NCBI GenBank assembly: GCA_033182465.1 | Contig: CP137325.1 | Coordinates: forward strand, 1,612,001 to 1,676,000 | Reading direction: 5' to 3' | Length of the DNA stretch: 64,000 nt | Origin: Sanghuangporus weigelae | Lineage: Eukaryota; Basidiomycota; Agaricomycetes; Hymenochaetales; Hymenochaetaceae | In this document: piece after piece, positions 11,995 through 23,149 of the stretch | Position numbering within the stretch: the first letter of the stretch is position 1 | How the letters are laid out: every line of letters begins with the position of its first letter | Translations under genes and position numbers: made by a program | The notes under the pieces: model-generated | What the model saw: the letters and a program-made list of their open reading frames with translations, nothing else | Database searches by the model: none | Told to the model about the DNA's origin: nothing

Positions 11995-13677
11995 AGGCGC
12001 GCAAAAAAGTCGTCGAAATCACGGAAGAAATTATCGTGAAGATATTTTGCTTCTTGTTTGTTTGTCGAGGATTTACTAGCTGTAGAATCGGTGAGTTAGT
12101 GTAACAATATCATCGCATCGATGAAGACGTCTGATTGGACACCTAGACTTGCTCTTACTTGCGAGATGCCGTCGCGACCAGACAAATATGGATCCTTCAG
12201 TTTCAACGCCTCGTCGATTCGGCCTACATTCTGCCGCTTCCCGTGTATATCCATATCTCACAGCTCGATTGCTCTAAAATCCGGAGATTGGTTATCGGAA
12301 CTATTCTACAAATAAAGGCTTTCAGGTCTTTACGAAGAAAAGGGCTTGAAAAAAATTCTGCAAGGCAGACGACTGTCCTTCTTCAGACTCTGGGGCCCGG
12401 GAACGCTCCATGCCTTCAATTTCTCTGGGAAAGATAATTCTTAAAGCTTCTCCCTACGTTGAATTTCTCGTCGTCTCGGACCTTTGATTGTTGGAGGTCT
12501 TTGATATGCAAAGAAATGCCGCCGTGTGGAGTTTTAGGCCTGCCCTTTATGCTGGAGATGCGGCAATACGCGCATTCGCCACGGAAGAATGCTGAGGACT
12601 TCGTTCAACTTGTTTATTCTATCCATTTTAAAGGAATTTCGATTGTCAGTAACGATTCTGACCTCGCCAAATTTGAAATGACTCATGTATCCTCTCCTCC
12701 AGGCGCTTTATTCTCCTCCATTTGGAAGCCCAAGAACTTTCCCAATACCGTTTTTCAGGGCTAGGCTATGCGCTTGACCGCAATGTTTGCCTCGGGGGAG
12801 ACTTCGGAGCCCTCAAAATGATTGACGCGATTCTAGTCTGGAACTGGAAAGGGAGAAAAGTAAAGCTTATCAACTATGTGAGCTGATGACCCAAAAAGGA
12901 GTTACTGAAACTTTCACATTTTCAGGGCCCCGATCATGCTCTCTTTGATCCTCAAAGCATACGTGATCATCTATTCTATGCGCACAGGTCAAGGCTTTGG
13001 AACTGGTTTACAGATGTTATTACTGTCCCTCTCCGTCGGTTCACAGAACCATAGGAAATATCTGCGCGGAATTTCGGGACGTGACAGGCACCTTCTTCAC
13101 GTCTTCGCGATTCTATAAACGATTAATCAGTGTGCCTAGGTCTGGGCTGTACGACCTCGAGCGGATCGGAATGTGGAATCACATCAAGATCGTGTTCATC
13201 TCCCGGGATATTCTCCATGAATGAAGGGAAGCGTTCCTTTGCTGCGTCGCACTTTATCGTCCATTTTGACGACATGGAGGAACGTGTCCAAAACCCAATC
13301 GACTTCTTTTCTACACAAGTCGCTCGGCGTTTTTTGTCTGCCACATCTTGGCTGTACACTCAGTGACTCATGCAGTACCGACCCAATGCGGAAACATGGT
13401 GCATGATACGGATTCCCGTGGGCGCGACAAATGCTCCTTCGGACTCAGCTGCCCCTACGAATGTTTCATCCTCGGTTTCGATGAAGAATACGAACCTTTC
13501 CGCGTTAATGTTCCAGCAGGTGGCAACGTCTTTGGCTGCTCCTTACAGTTTGATTCTCGTGCTCTCGACCAGTCGTTCGCGAGCGAGAGCTCAGGCCAGA
13601 AGCGTGTAATGATCCATCATCTCTTCCAACGAATCCGATCAACAAATGTATATTTATGCTCGTTCTTTATCATGTGA
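11995..13677 (+). pseudogene. F-box / propeller-like protein, copy 1, broken
   Basis: Remnants follow the order seen in the best copy at 25.6-27.3 kb. A degenerate F-box before 12080 reads EEIIVKIFCFL, then needs a one-base shift to continue as EDLLAVE. After a likely intron ending near 12147 comes TCSYLRDAVATRQIWILQFQRL, then IRRLVIGTI. A later block has ILVWNWKGRKVKLI before an intron ending at about 12925. The following exon GPDHALFDPQSIRDHL matches the corresponding exon of the best copy but hits TAG at 13052-13054. Further stops and shifts follow until FIVHFDDMEERVQNP and the tail near 13677. With several independent lesions this is a pseudogene. The intact family would be a substrate adaptor of an SCF ubiquitin ligase. 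Confidence 0.65.
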
Positions 13678-14083
13678 TTCTGTAAGACGTCAGATCACGC
13701 CGAAGTGGCCGTCTTCTCCGCTCTCCTCTCCATTCATGCTCAAGACAATTGATGATGAATAGCTTCAACCACGAGGCTGATTTTGTTCAGATAAGTGTAT
13801 AGTTCGGGCTGCTCGATGGTGGGGGGGACCATTTTTTATCAGTCCGTTGAAGAAATGGTATTTTTTCTATGTGCGACTCGATTTTTGTTTCTGATACCCG
13901 CTCAAATCTTTCTTCTTAAATGGCTCTATCACGTGTTTATTTCTTTTCTTCCTTCGCCTATTATGTCATGCATGGCTGACACAACCTCTACACTGCGCAT
14001 GCCACTCAGCTCAGTCGTCTACTACTACTACTTTTGTAGAACAGTCATCCGTCGTCTGCCTACGACTTGCGACTAGACTCTCA

Positions 14084-15655
14084 ATGATACTTCTCGACCT
14101 TCCAAGAGAGATCATCCTGAATGTGCTCTATTTCCTCTATGTCAAGGAACTGCTAGCGCTAGAGCTGGTGAGCTGCGGCGTTCTTTTGATTTCGTATCGC
14201 TTACATGTACTCCTAGACGTGCTCTTATTTCCGAGATGCAGTCGCCACTCGTCATATATGGTTGCTGGAACTATAACTTCTCGTCCTAATGGCGTGTGTC
14301 CCTCCTCTCCCTGCCTACGCTCATGTAGACCGGCTTGACTACAGCAAGAGCCGGGCATTAGTGGTGGGGACCCTCCGGCAGATGAAAGCGTATTCATCCT
14401 TGAAAGGGGGAGGCTTTAGTAATTTGTCCGCGAGGCAGACCGCTGTCAACCTTGAGACGTCGCAGAACGCTCATCGTGTAGGATGTATGGAACAAACTCT
14501 TCTATCGACTCCTTCCGTCGTCAAAGTTCTTGCTCATTGCCAGCCTCCATTCTTTGGATATATTCGACGGGCAGAATAACGTCTGTGTGTGGTCTCATGA
14601 GCTCCCTCATTCTGCGGAACTTCGTGGATTCGCCTTTGAGGAATGCTCGGAAACGTCTTTCAGATTATTTTTGTTGCAATTTTCTCCCGCGCGTGAATCA
14701 TTGTCAGTTCATTATCAGTATAACGAGAAAATACACCTTGTGCCAGGAAACGTTGCGTGTCAGAGAAGGCTACAGTATGGGTCATAACGAAGTGCCCAAG
14801 CTCTACCTACTTGGTATTTGCCTCAGCGATGAATTTTTAGTATTCAGCGACTTAGGAATACTAGCCATTTGGAATTGGAAAGAAAGAGTATCGTGGATTA
14901 TTTATCTTGTATGTGTATCTCTATTTTTGTCGCTAGTCTTATAAACAAAAGTTTGTCTTGACCAGGAGCCAGGAGACAATATCGTTTCTCTTCAGATCGT
15001 CCAAGGTTATCTATCTTACGTGCTCATGTCGCGACGCAGACGCTACATATTGGAACTCATACCGCTTCGTCAATTGACAAATCTAAAACGAAGATTGCGC
15101 AAGGAAGAAGTGACCTGCAGGTATTTTGGAATTATGCTTTTCAGCCCTGGCCCGGGATCGCCTGCTGTGCCCCAGTTGTCGTTATGTGATCTCCGAAGAT
15201 TTGGCATGGAGGATGAAGTTGTTTTCTACTACCTTATCGAGTCGCCGACAGAACACGACGGCCTCAATCTATGTGCTGCAACTGCTATCTCCTTCGATCG
15301 AGAATGGATTAGTTATCTCCCGAAAAAATCACTTTCACTTCTCAGTAAAGGCTTTGAATGTCCCGCTACGTGCGATTCATCTTCACCTAATGGATTCCTT
15401 TTCCCAACGCTATCCGGATGCATCGTGCATGAAGAAGACTATACCATGTGCGACTATTGGACATTCAGATTGAAACCGAACGAAAAGGCTCATGCATGGA
15501 GTTTCAACGATAACGACAAGCTTTACTGTGTCTAAATTCCCGCGTTCACCGAACAGTTTGTTCTCGTGTTGCAATTCCATTCTGGCTGTTCACTTCGGGC
15601 GTTCACCAGTAAGGAATCGGATCCAAAACGAGTCATAATCCATCATCTTGTTTGA
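14084..15655 (+). pseudogene. F-box / propeller-like protein, copy 2, broken
   Basis: The F-box exon is intact: ATG 14084 begins MILLDLPREIILNVLYFLYV, and its GT donor follows LLALEL. Exon 2 starts TCSYFRDAVATRHIWLLEL and meets TAA at 14274-14276, where copy 1 has a glutamine. The frame then reopens (HVDRLDYSKSRALVVGTL) and shifts again near 14520 before LLIASLHSLDIFDG. The block ILAIWNWKERV precedes an intron, and the last exon (LRRFGMEDEVVFYYLIE, then SGCIVHEEDYTMCDYWTFRL) hits TAA at 15533-15535 where copy 5 has tyrosine, although homology continues through IPAFTEQFVLVLQF to 15655. At least three disabling changes are visible, so this is a pseudogene despite its well-kept F-box. Confidence 0.7.
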
Positions 15656-15759
15656 CGAAACGCCGAGAATTTCCGAGAAAGACAGTTACTATAGGATGAT
15701 CTCGGGCAGGTATGTCAATTTTTAACTTGTATATTTTCATTTGTTTTTACGAGGATGGA

Positions 15760-16440
15760 TAGGTATTCCGGGGAAGACGGCAGGCTTGATCGCATGGAGC
15801 TTCCTCCGTTCACGGAAACGTGCGGTGGTCTACTATCTTGCCTGGCAAAGTGTCGGTACAGGGTATAAGAGTATCCTGACTGATATGCCTAGTTGATTTT
15901 GCTTTGGATGAAGTAAAACTGTCTATACCTGAATCATGTCATGTGGTCAATACCTTTTCACTTGCTTCAAGATCGAGTTTCCATCCATCTGGTGGTGTCG
16001 GTTTATCAATGCTTGCATAAGCGTTACCCCGGTTTTCATTCTCGTCTCGTATTCCTTTCGTTCTCCACGATTTGACTAACGGATGAACTACTTATGGGCA
16101 TTCTTCACGTACCTAAGAATGTTCTTGGATACGCTCTGCACCTTGCAAACAATGGATCTATTGCCTTTGGAACCGGCAATCGGCAAGTAGAAAAGGTCTA
16201 AGGTTAATATAATTGCAAGCAGCTGATACCGCCTATCTTCGTTTTCTTTAGACATTTTACTACTTGAAATGCAACAGAATCTCGTTGGTTGTGGCTCCTT
16301 GAACTACAACAGTTTGTAGATATGTATGGCATGCTCACCTTTTTTACTTTCATACATTGATATCAACCGCCTCGAACATATTGCGATCCGGTTGCTGGTT
16401 GTAACCGCTCTTGGATAGTTGAAGTAAAGATCTTTGTTAT
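15760..16440 (+). repeat. Segmental duplication unit, left copy
   Basis: The stretch at about 15775-15830 (AGACGGCAGGCTTGATCGCA and following) is nearly identical to 25252-25300, and both are followed by matching flanks and an F-box start (16094 here, 25615 there). A unit of roughly 650 bp, joining the tail of one F-box copy to the head of the next, is therefore present twice, about 9.5 kb apart. Confidence 0.65.
16094..16440 (+). pseudogene. F-box protein head, copy 3, truncated
   Basis: ATG 16094 begins MGILHVPKNVL, nearly identical to copy 5 (MGILHVPKDVL), but the frame is lost within the F-box and the intron donor, GT in copy 5, reads GC here in a poor context. After a CTTTAG acceptor the second exon matches copy 5 at the DNA level but lacks two bases (TTGAAATGC against TTGAGAAATGC). 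A segment reading DINRLEHIAIRLLVVTAL follows and then a stop. Nothing of the C-terminal half remains before 16440. Confidence 0.65.
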
Positions 16441-16791
16441 TCGTTGCCTTCGGCAGCATCTAAATTAAATGTCCTAGCAATTCGATTGTTTCCCTTAAGC
16501 CTTAGAAAGCAGTGCATATTGACAGAATAGTCCCATACATCCACGATGATCTGTACTGCCCGTAGCCATATCTGTTGGAGCCTGTGAACATCTCTCATGT
16601 CATGTCTTCCCGACTCGGAATCCATTTCGATATGATGGAGTTGATAAAATATGGGAAGAATTATACTTCGATCCGGGACATATAAAGTATATACAGTGTA
16701 GAAAGATAAGCGGGTCATTCTCATACGATTGCCTGCCCATCTGGGATGTGACCTTGACTTCTTCACTCCTATAATATGGAAAGTCATTCAA

Positions 16792-17077
16792 TCAGCCGTG
16801 TTCCTTCAGAAGATGTCTTGTTATGAAAAGAAATAAATTTATACTCACATGATCATCAAACTCGGCTGCATAAAAGAACGCAATGTCGTCATGCATGGAT
16901 TGTTTCGCGGGCGCAGCGGCTTGCGAGATAGTGGCGCCTCGTGTAGATGAATGAGTGTGCATGAAAGTTTGCAAACAAAGAGAGGGGGCTACCTTGAGCG
17001 TTGCAGCAGCTCTGCAGACTTGCAAGCATCAGAGTACCAGCGAGCAAAAGATGCATGAGTAGACGAGTAGAGGACAT
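16792..17077 (-). CDS. Short secreted peptide, possible RiPP precursor
   Basis: Two exons on the minus strand, 17077-16993 and 16937-16849, close in frame. The 28-residue start (MSSTRLLMHLLLAGTLMLAS, then LQSCCNAQ) is a clear signal peptide with likely cleavage after NAQ or nearby. The mature part reads GATISQAAAPAKQSMHDDIA, then FFYAAEFDDH. Its end is uncertain. Read-through stops at 16792; splicing from the good GTGAGT donor after FDDH to the acceptor at about 16768 would add one Glu and stop. A TATA-like box lies about 60 bp upstream. The next gene upstream on the same strand is UstYa-like, and UstYa-type oxidases act on short secreted precursor peptides in dikaritin pathways. There are no repeated cores or Kex2 sites, so the precursor role is only a hypothesis. 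Confidence 0.5.
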
Positions 17078-17134
17078 TGTGTTACTTATCAGCTGAGCCT
17101 GTTTGCACTGAACGATGTAGGTCGTAGCACCTCA

Positions 17135-17144
17135 CCTTTATATA
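17135..17144 (-). promoter_or_regulatory. TATA-like box of the secreted-peptide gene
   Basis: On the minus strand this reads TATATAAAGG, about 60 bp upstream of the ATG at 17077. Spacing and sequence suit a core promoter. Confidence 0.45.
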
Positions 17145-17349
17145 ATAAAACCGAGGTCCAACATTTCTCTCATGCTTTGCCTTTTCTTCAGGACGAGATC
17201 ACTGATATCAGTATCGGTGGTTACAAAGCTTCGTATCATTCTGAGGACCATGCGCGTATGACCATCACGGACATTCTTTAAAATACCGAGCGAGAACAAA
17301 TGGAAGCTGATAGCAACATCAAAAGAAGTTGGCTGAGCCCGAACATCCC

Positions 17350-17943
17350 CTATCCGTGGTTTCGTATGGCTGTGTACAACGCCTCCCAATCTCTGCAAAC
17401 GTGTGGAAACATGTGGTTGACGCTGTGTTGCTCATCAAGGACCTCCTCGAGCGTCACGTCCGCGCGACATAAAATCAGTTCACGTAAATAGTTGAAACAG
17501 TTATTAAGGCGCTTGGGATCTTCTCCGAATGACTGAGCGGCAACTGCATCGCGAATTAGACCAAGGCATCGCAGCTCATGGAAAACCGTGAGTTGAAATG
17601 TGCGGTTCTGTGAACCGAGCTCGACATAACCACCGTCAGATGGAAATTGCGTCTCCCACTCTCGAGACCCGTCGGCAGCATAAATCTGATAGTGTGTCGT
17701 ATCCTCTGGCATGACAGCAACATTTTCGAGTGCCAAAGGATAAACCGACGGAAAGTCGTCTCCTCTCCAACCTTCATATCTATGAAGCAATTGAGACCTT
17801 TGAAAGATTGAGTACTCACTATATTCTCGTACTTCAAAACGCCTATTGGGTGCCGTTAAGATCAGGAGGGCGGAGCTCCACATTGCAAGCATAAAAGACA
17901 CGATCGCCCATGCGGACAACTCAACGTGAGGGGAAAACGCCAT
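17350..17943 (-). CDS. UstYa-like (DUF3328) protein with degenerate motifs
   Basis: A single exon gives 197 residues, the usual size for UstYa-family proteins, which are membrane-anchored oxidases in fungal ribosomal-peptide and other secondary pathways. One N-terminal membrane segment (about residues 11-30) precedes the lumenal domain. The two HxxHC signatures of the family are altered. The first is HELRC (122-126), with Arg in place of the second His; the second is LNNC (146-149), with both His lost, although the following YLRELILCRADVTLE is well conserved. The C-terminal CRDWEALYTAIRN is typical. Either this copy has lost metal-dependent chemistry and plays a partner or structural role, or it acts differently. 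It lies head-to-head with the beta-lactamase-like gene. Confidence 0.75.
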   Translation of the reverse strand: MAFSPHVELSAWAIVSFMLAMWSSALLILTAPNRRFEVREYSEYSIFQRSQLLHRYEGWRGDDFPSVYPLALENVAVMPEDTTHYQIYAADGSREWETQFPSDGGYVELGSQNRTFQLTVFHELRCLGLIRDAVAAQSFGEDPKRLNNCFNYLRELILCRADVTLEEVLDEQHSVNHMFPHVCRDWEALYTAIRNHG

Positions 17944-18437
17944 GACGGCAAAAGCAAAGACTAGCTATCGTGGATGGTGATGCTGAGAAGCAGTTGTCAT
18001 TATCCCCAGAACCCTAAATCGTCTTAAGTTATCGACGCCGTCTGATCTTTTTTTTTCGCATTGTGAAACGAAAGGATTTTCTTTTTCATGACAGACAGAA
18101 AAAGGCAACGAACGATCCACCAATCGGGAGATGCCTTCACACGGTCCCTGCGGCACATGCTGTTCTGTTCTGTTCTCAACCAAACCATTAATTGTCACCG
18201 CCACCGCCCTGATCACACCGCTCGATGGTTTAGAAACCGGAACTCAAACTGACACCGAAATTTGAAACGAAACATCTTTTCGTTTCTGTTGGCAAGGATG
18301 GTCACATGATCACGATTCCCTCCAAGTCCGCATCCGCGTTTACTCGACTCACTAACCACCGGTACTGGTAGTAGCACGACGACTAGTCTCAACGGCAGGA
18401 CATCTCAAGGGCATCTTTTGGTTGTTGCTTTTCATCC

Positions 18438-20386
18438 ATGCCCAACAAAACGTCTCATGACTCTGCGCGACCCAGGTCTGAGCCCGCGTCCTATAAGAGT
18501 CGCATAGGTCTATTTGCTGTTGCAGCTATCCTCGCAGCCGCTTACCTGGTCTACAACAAAACCCTGGGTCGAATCTCGTATTTCGACAGACTTCAGTCTG
18601 TAAAGCAATGCCGTGCACCACTCCCACAGTTCATTATCAAGAATCCGCCTCCAGTCGATCATCCTGCATTTCAATCAGCCGCGAGCAGTCTCAATAGAGC
18701 ATTAGACGCATGGATTAGTAGAGGCGAAATCGACAGTATCGCAGTTTCAGTCGTCACTTCAGATACGATTATCTACGAAGGCTGTTGGGGCGTACTACGT
18801 GCAAACGAGACCGATGAAATCAAACGCGGGACTGTTAATCGACATTCTATCTACCGCTTAGCATCTATCTCGAAGCTGTTTACTGCGATGGAAACGCTAA
18901 TACTGCGCGATAGAGGCGTGTTCAATCTGTGAGTGTTAACTATTTCAACAACGGTCACGGCTCACAGCTAGGGACAGAGACGACTCAATTACTTCTATAT
19001 TTCCCGACCTCTCTTATACTCCAAGTGACGATCCGATGACTTTGCGTCAATTGCTCAGTCATATGTCCGGTCTGGGTAGAGATTGGCCTCCAGGAAGCGC
19101 ACGTGGTGTATGGCCCGAGTCTCTTAATGGCTCTGGTCCTCCTGGGTATAATGGTCTTCCATTCCCCGATCATGAAGAACTTATGAAGGGCATATCTGAG
19201 AATCATCTCGTCTCGCTTCCATACACATTTCCTTCTTATTCGAACACGGGATACTCTTTGTTAGGCTTAGCAAACGTAGCTGCTAACAAAGCCGTCGAGG
19301 GAGAGCAAGCTCCGAAAACACATGCAGACCTCCTGAATCGTGATATATTCACGCCCCTTGGTCTCAATGCAAGCTCCTTCGTAGTGGATGAAGCAAATAA
19401 AGCGCATGTGGCCGTAGCATCCGTTGAGTCTCACGAGAGCGTAAGCCTTCTCATTATTCGGCACTAGGCGGCTGAATGAAAACATGTATGGACTTTCCAG
19501 GACATAGACTTCGGCGACGCAACAAATCCAGCCGGCGGTCAAATGAGCTCAATGGCGGACCTAGTGAAGACCTTACAAACGTTGATCGACCCGAGTCGTC
19601 CTGGTGCACTTATACGACCATATACGATCAGAGAATGGATGAGGCCGATGCATTCTTGGTGGGACGACTATTCCGAGGTCGGCGGCCTTTGGGAGATTTC
19701 TCGATTTGCAGACTCCAATCGAAGAACAGTGAAATTGTATCAGAAATGTGTGTCCTGGTTCTCGTTTATGCTCGTTGCAGAAGTTGATGCTCAACACTAA
19801 ACAGCGGGCGAGTTGGCCGGCCATCATACTATGGTTACGATTAACCCTTCCAGCTCCTTCGGAGTTATAATTTTGACTACCGGCCCGAGTATGCAGACGA
19901 TACAGCTGAACAAGCTTGTCTTCTCTCATTTTCAACCTGCATTCGATGCTATAGCGGAGGAGCTCACGCGACAGAACCTTGTAGGCAAATGGGTGTCTTC
20001 GGACAAGCACTGTGAAGTTTCCATCGTCATAGACTCTGGTTCTCTCTTTGTCTCGCGGTATATGATTAACGGTACAGATGTTCTCAAGACCATTCAACCA
20101 GACGAAGTTTCCCGGAGGGCGGCATTGTGGTCCACGGGTGGCAATGAATTCCGGTGCGTGAGCATCTCTTAATGTTGGCTGATGTCTACCAAGAGGACTC
20201 GTACTTATTGTACCCCATAGTCTAGCAGTATCCTTGCCAGATACGGGTTGTCTATACGAATGGGTGGCTCTTGACCAATATGCCTATGATCGCGGGTATG
20301 CAACAAATTTGATACGGATCGAAGGGAAAGGGCTCGAGTCGAAGCTCCAGCTTCCGGCGATTGGAGTCGAGTTGTCCCGTCTCTAA
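18438..20386 (+). CDS. Membrane-anchored beta-lactamase-like serine hydrolase
   Basis: Five exons (18438-18928, 18972-19440, 19501-19747, 19805-20153, 20221-20386) close in frame and give 573 residues. An N-terminal anchor (about 22-39) is followed by a beta-lactamase / penicillin-binding-like domain. The catalytic SxxK is SISK at 143-146, followed by LLSHMSGL and the YSN motif at 253-255 (FPSYSNTGY). A KSG motif, as in this superfamily's third box, forms across the exon 3-4 junction and leads into GELAGHHTMV. The C-terminal third is a beta-rich domain. Fungal relatives include LACTB-like enzymes and hydrolases or transferases of polyketide clusters; the substrate cannot be read from sequence. 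It sits between two UstYa-like genes, which suggests secondary metabolism. Confidence 0.85.
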
Positions 20387-20901
20387 TCCTGTAGTTTGTC
20401 CCACTGGTGTTATTTATAGCATCCTAGGCACAATAAAAATGCCTTGGTTTTTGATGAACCTGAAACAGTCTCTTTCGAGAAGGGATAGATTCTTCGCACG
20501 ATCTGCATCCTGAGACCGTACATTTCTTTGAGATGAGAGAAGTGTGCCGCGGATGCATCGCAATCACTGCTTATGATTTGATAGGGTGTAACATAGATCG
20601 CGTTTAGAGCTTCCCGCTTATGGGAAATATGCTCCGTTTTCTGTGAAGCTGTGGCATCAAATCAGCTTCCATTCATCTTTTCCACAGCGCCGGAGTCTTA
20701 CATCCAGGAATGCTGATTGCGTATTACTTTGGATACACAGAATCACATTTATTTTGATTGTACTACATCGTTAGAAACCGAATTTGATTCATTATATACT
20801 CGGCACCTTTGTTCCATAGAATGCCCTAAGCTGACATACTCGAGTACGCACGAGAAACTAGTTTTTATCTTCTATCCAGTCTCTTCAGAGCAGACATTTT
20901 T

Positions 20902-21547
20902 ATGTCGCCCATATCCACTCGTACAACATTGTTGAGATTCGCAGTTGCACTTTTGGCTCTCTTCAACGCTATGCTTACCATCAGATTGCTTAGGCGGACC
21001 TCATTACAAAGTACATCCTACTGTACGTATTTCATGTACGAATAAAATCATTGCGTACTAACGAGAAACAGCATACATCGACGACGATTTCCCGCCTGTA
21101 CTAGACGTCCCTGGAATCGACTCTGCCCTCGAACTTGTCATAGAGCCGACCGTTCATTATCAATTGAACGGCTCTCTAGCAGATCAGGAGTGGGGAATGC
21201 TCCTACCCGAGCCCGCAATTCTAGTCCGTCTCGGGCCCCACTATCGACCTTTCGCCATTTCTATGCTGCACTCTCTCCATTGTCTAGACAAGCTGCGACA
21301 CAGTATTCAAGAAGCGCCGCGGACGCGAATCGGTCGCATACACGTCGAGCATTGCGCCAATTATATACGCGAATCTATCCTTTGCGCTGCAGATACTACT
21401 TTGGAGCCAGCACCGAAGGGAGAGATAAATACTGATGATTCACAGGCAGTAACTCGAAAATGCAGGGACTGGACGGCAGTTTACGAAGAGATACGAAGGA
21501 ACCACGACCAGTTTATGAAAGCTTCAGTCGCAGTGCCCTATCTTTGA
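20902..21547 (+). CDS. UstYa-like (DUF3328) oxidase with intact motifs
   Basis: Two exons, 20902-21022 and 21072-21547, joined across a 49-nt intron, give 198 residues. Residues 10-30 (LLRFAVALLALFNAMLTIRL) form the membrane anchor. Then come YIDDDFPPVL, typical of the family start, and both signatures: HSLHC at 107-111 and HVEHC at 131-135, the latter followed by ANYIRESILCAADTTLEP. The C-terminus has CRDWTAVYEEIRR. The family catalyses oxidative cyclisation and similar steps on peptide products in the secretory pathway of Ascomycota; many homologues occur in mushrooms with unknown substrates. It is probably active, in contrast to the degenerate copy at 17350-17943. The ATG was chosen because it is the first one that gives the anchor and closes the intron. 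Confidence 0.88.
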
Positions 21548-21690
21548 AAGCATGTATCGCTCAGCGTAGTTCGTCAGATACTATATGAAAACTAATGTAT
21601 AATCAATGTATTTAATATAATAATATGCGTGCATGCCGTTTGGTCCAACAATCAAACACATAGACAGAATGTCTAAGACGAAGTCCGATG

Positions 21691-22807
21691 TTACGCTGTT
21701 TGCAAGTCCTCTTCCTTAGCCAGAAGCGTCGATCGTGACTGCTTTAGTCCCTTCCCTTCTGCCTGAGTGCTTGAACCTATTGACGTGTCAGGAGGCTTCT
21801 CGAAAGGCGCAAAAACGATATGCGACATGGCCGTCTCAACAGTGGCCTTCGTCGTGAAAGATTTTCCCTTGGCAATCCTCAGGATAATGAGATTAGGGAC
21901 TATAACCTGTCGCATGTATGAGTACCCATAGCCCAGACACCCACGAAACACGTACTTGTATGGTTCCAGTCATTGGGAAGAAGGTATTCTCCGTCGCACT
22001 ATTTGTCAAAAATGTGACAAGCACGATCAACTCGAACGCAGCGTACAGAGCTGCGCTCTCAATCGAAATCGCCAGTATGGACATGTACACTTGGCCGTGA
22101 CCGTTTCCAAGTGCCTTGCGGACTCTGGACCGATACCAAAGGAGACGTGTAGCGATTAGAATTGTAACGATCGCGTTGAGAGCCAAAGACAGACTCCAAT
22201 TCGCAGTGCCGAAGACTTGGACGAGATGCGAACTGTAGCTGGCTCCTGGATTCGCGGTAAATACTAAGAGCGTAATAGACGTTGCAACGGAGCCCAAGTA
22301 TACAAGTGCCGGGACGAATAAAATTACAAACTGGAAGTCGCCCGACCACACAACGAAACACCTGTACAGCTGATACCCATACAATGAAAAAATGATCTCA
22401 TGCAGACGGAAGAGGGGACGTACAAGATACGCGTCGGTGAGCCAAGTATTGATGGAATAGGCCGAATCAACCACGACCTGAGGCCAGACAGAGAGCAAGT
22501 CCGGGGAAGTTGGATCGTCTATAAGTTGCTTCTGTGCATAGTTCAAAGCAACTCCTATGTATACAGTTGTAATGCAGAGTAGAGTTACGGTATATCCGAG
22601 TAGGATCGTCCGACCGCTCTGTGCCAAATGGTAGATGTTGCATAGAGCTAGACAAAGGTATGCACCTGCAAGTTGCGCATGAGCACGGGAGTCCTTTTTT
22701 GAAAGTCCATCAGCTTAAAAATACGAACCGTACAACATGGAAGCCATAACTGTTCCAACAAATGAGTCATCTTGGAGAGCCTGGAAGGCGGGACTGAGAC
22801 CAGACAT
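21691..22807 (-). CDS. Seven-helix membrane protein of mushroom-specific family
   Basis: Four exons on the minus strand (22807-22729, 22665-22424, 22369-21956, 21906-21691) give 316 residues. The pattern is standard for this family: a start with DDSFVGTVMASMLYGAY, seven hydrophobic segments, LLYRCFVVWSGDFQ in the middle, and ILRIAKGKS after the last helix, then a charged cytosolic tail. The same LYRxxxxW and LIILR signatures occur in the relics at 1-2746, so all three are paralogues. No enzymatic motif is present. Function is unknown; sensing or transport is guesswork. It converges with the UstYa-like gene to the left, 143 bp apart. Confidence 0.8.
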
Positions 22808-23149
22808 CGTTGTAGTGGTATCAGCGGACTCAGGGGCTAATCGATGATACATATAAGATGAAGTAATATTAATGGTCTGCGTTGTCCGCGGGATTACCAG
22901 CTAAATATATATATATCAATCACACACGCGGGCGATAGTTTTGCGTTCTTGATGTGGATCACGACCGACAAAAGATCCGATTCTCTTCAATTGTATCCGT
23001 CTCCTGAGAATATCAGTGTCACGGAGAAAGTAGTTGACACCGGCGACATACAAATTGCATGAGATGGTTGATATCGAAGCTGTAAGACCACGCTCACAAG
23101 TTACAAATTTGCCTGATCCCTCGTGTCCAGTCACTTGCACAATTGGGCC

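Noticed and set aside
17138-17398. Open frame of 86 codons on the minus strand
   Set aside because: Overlaps the end of the UstYa-like gene and the promoter of the secreted-peptide gene; no domain.
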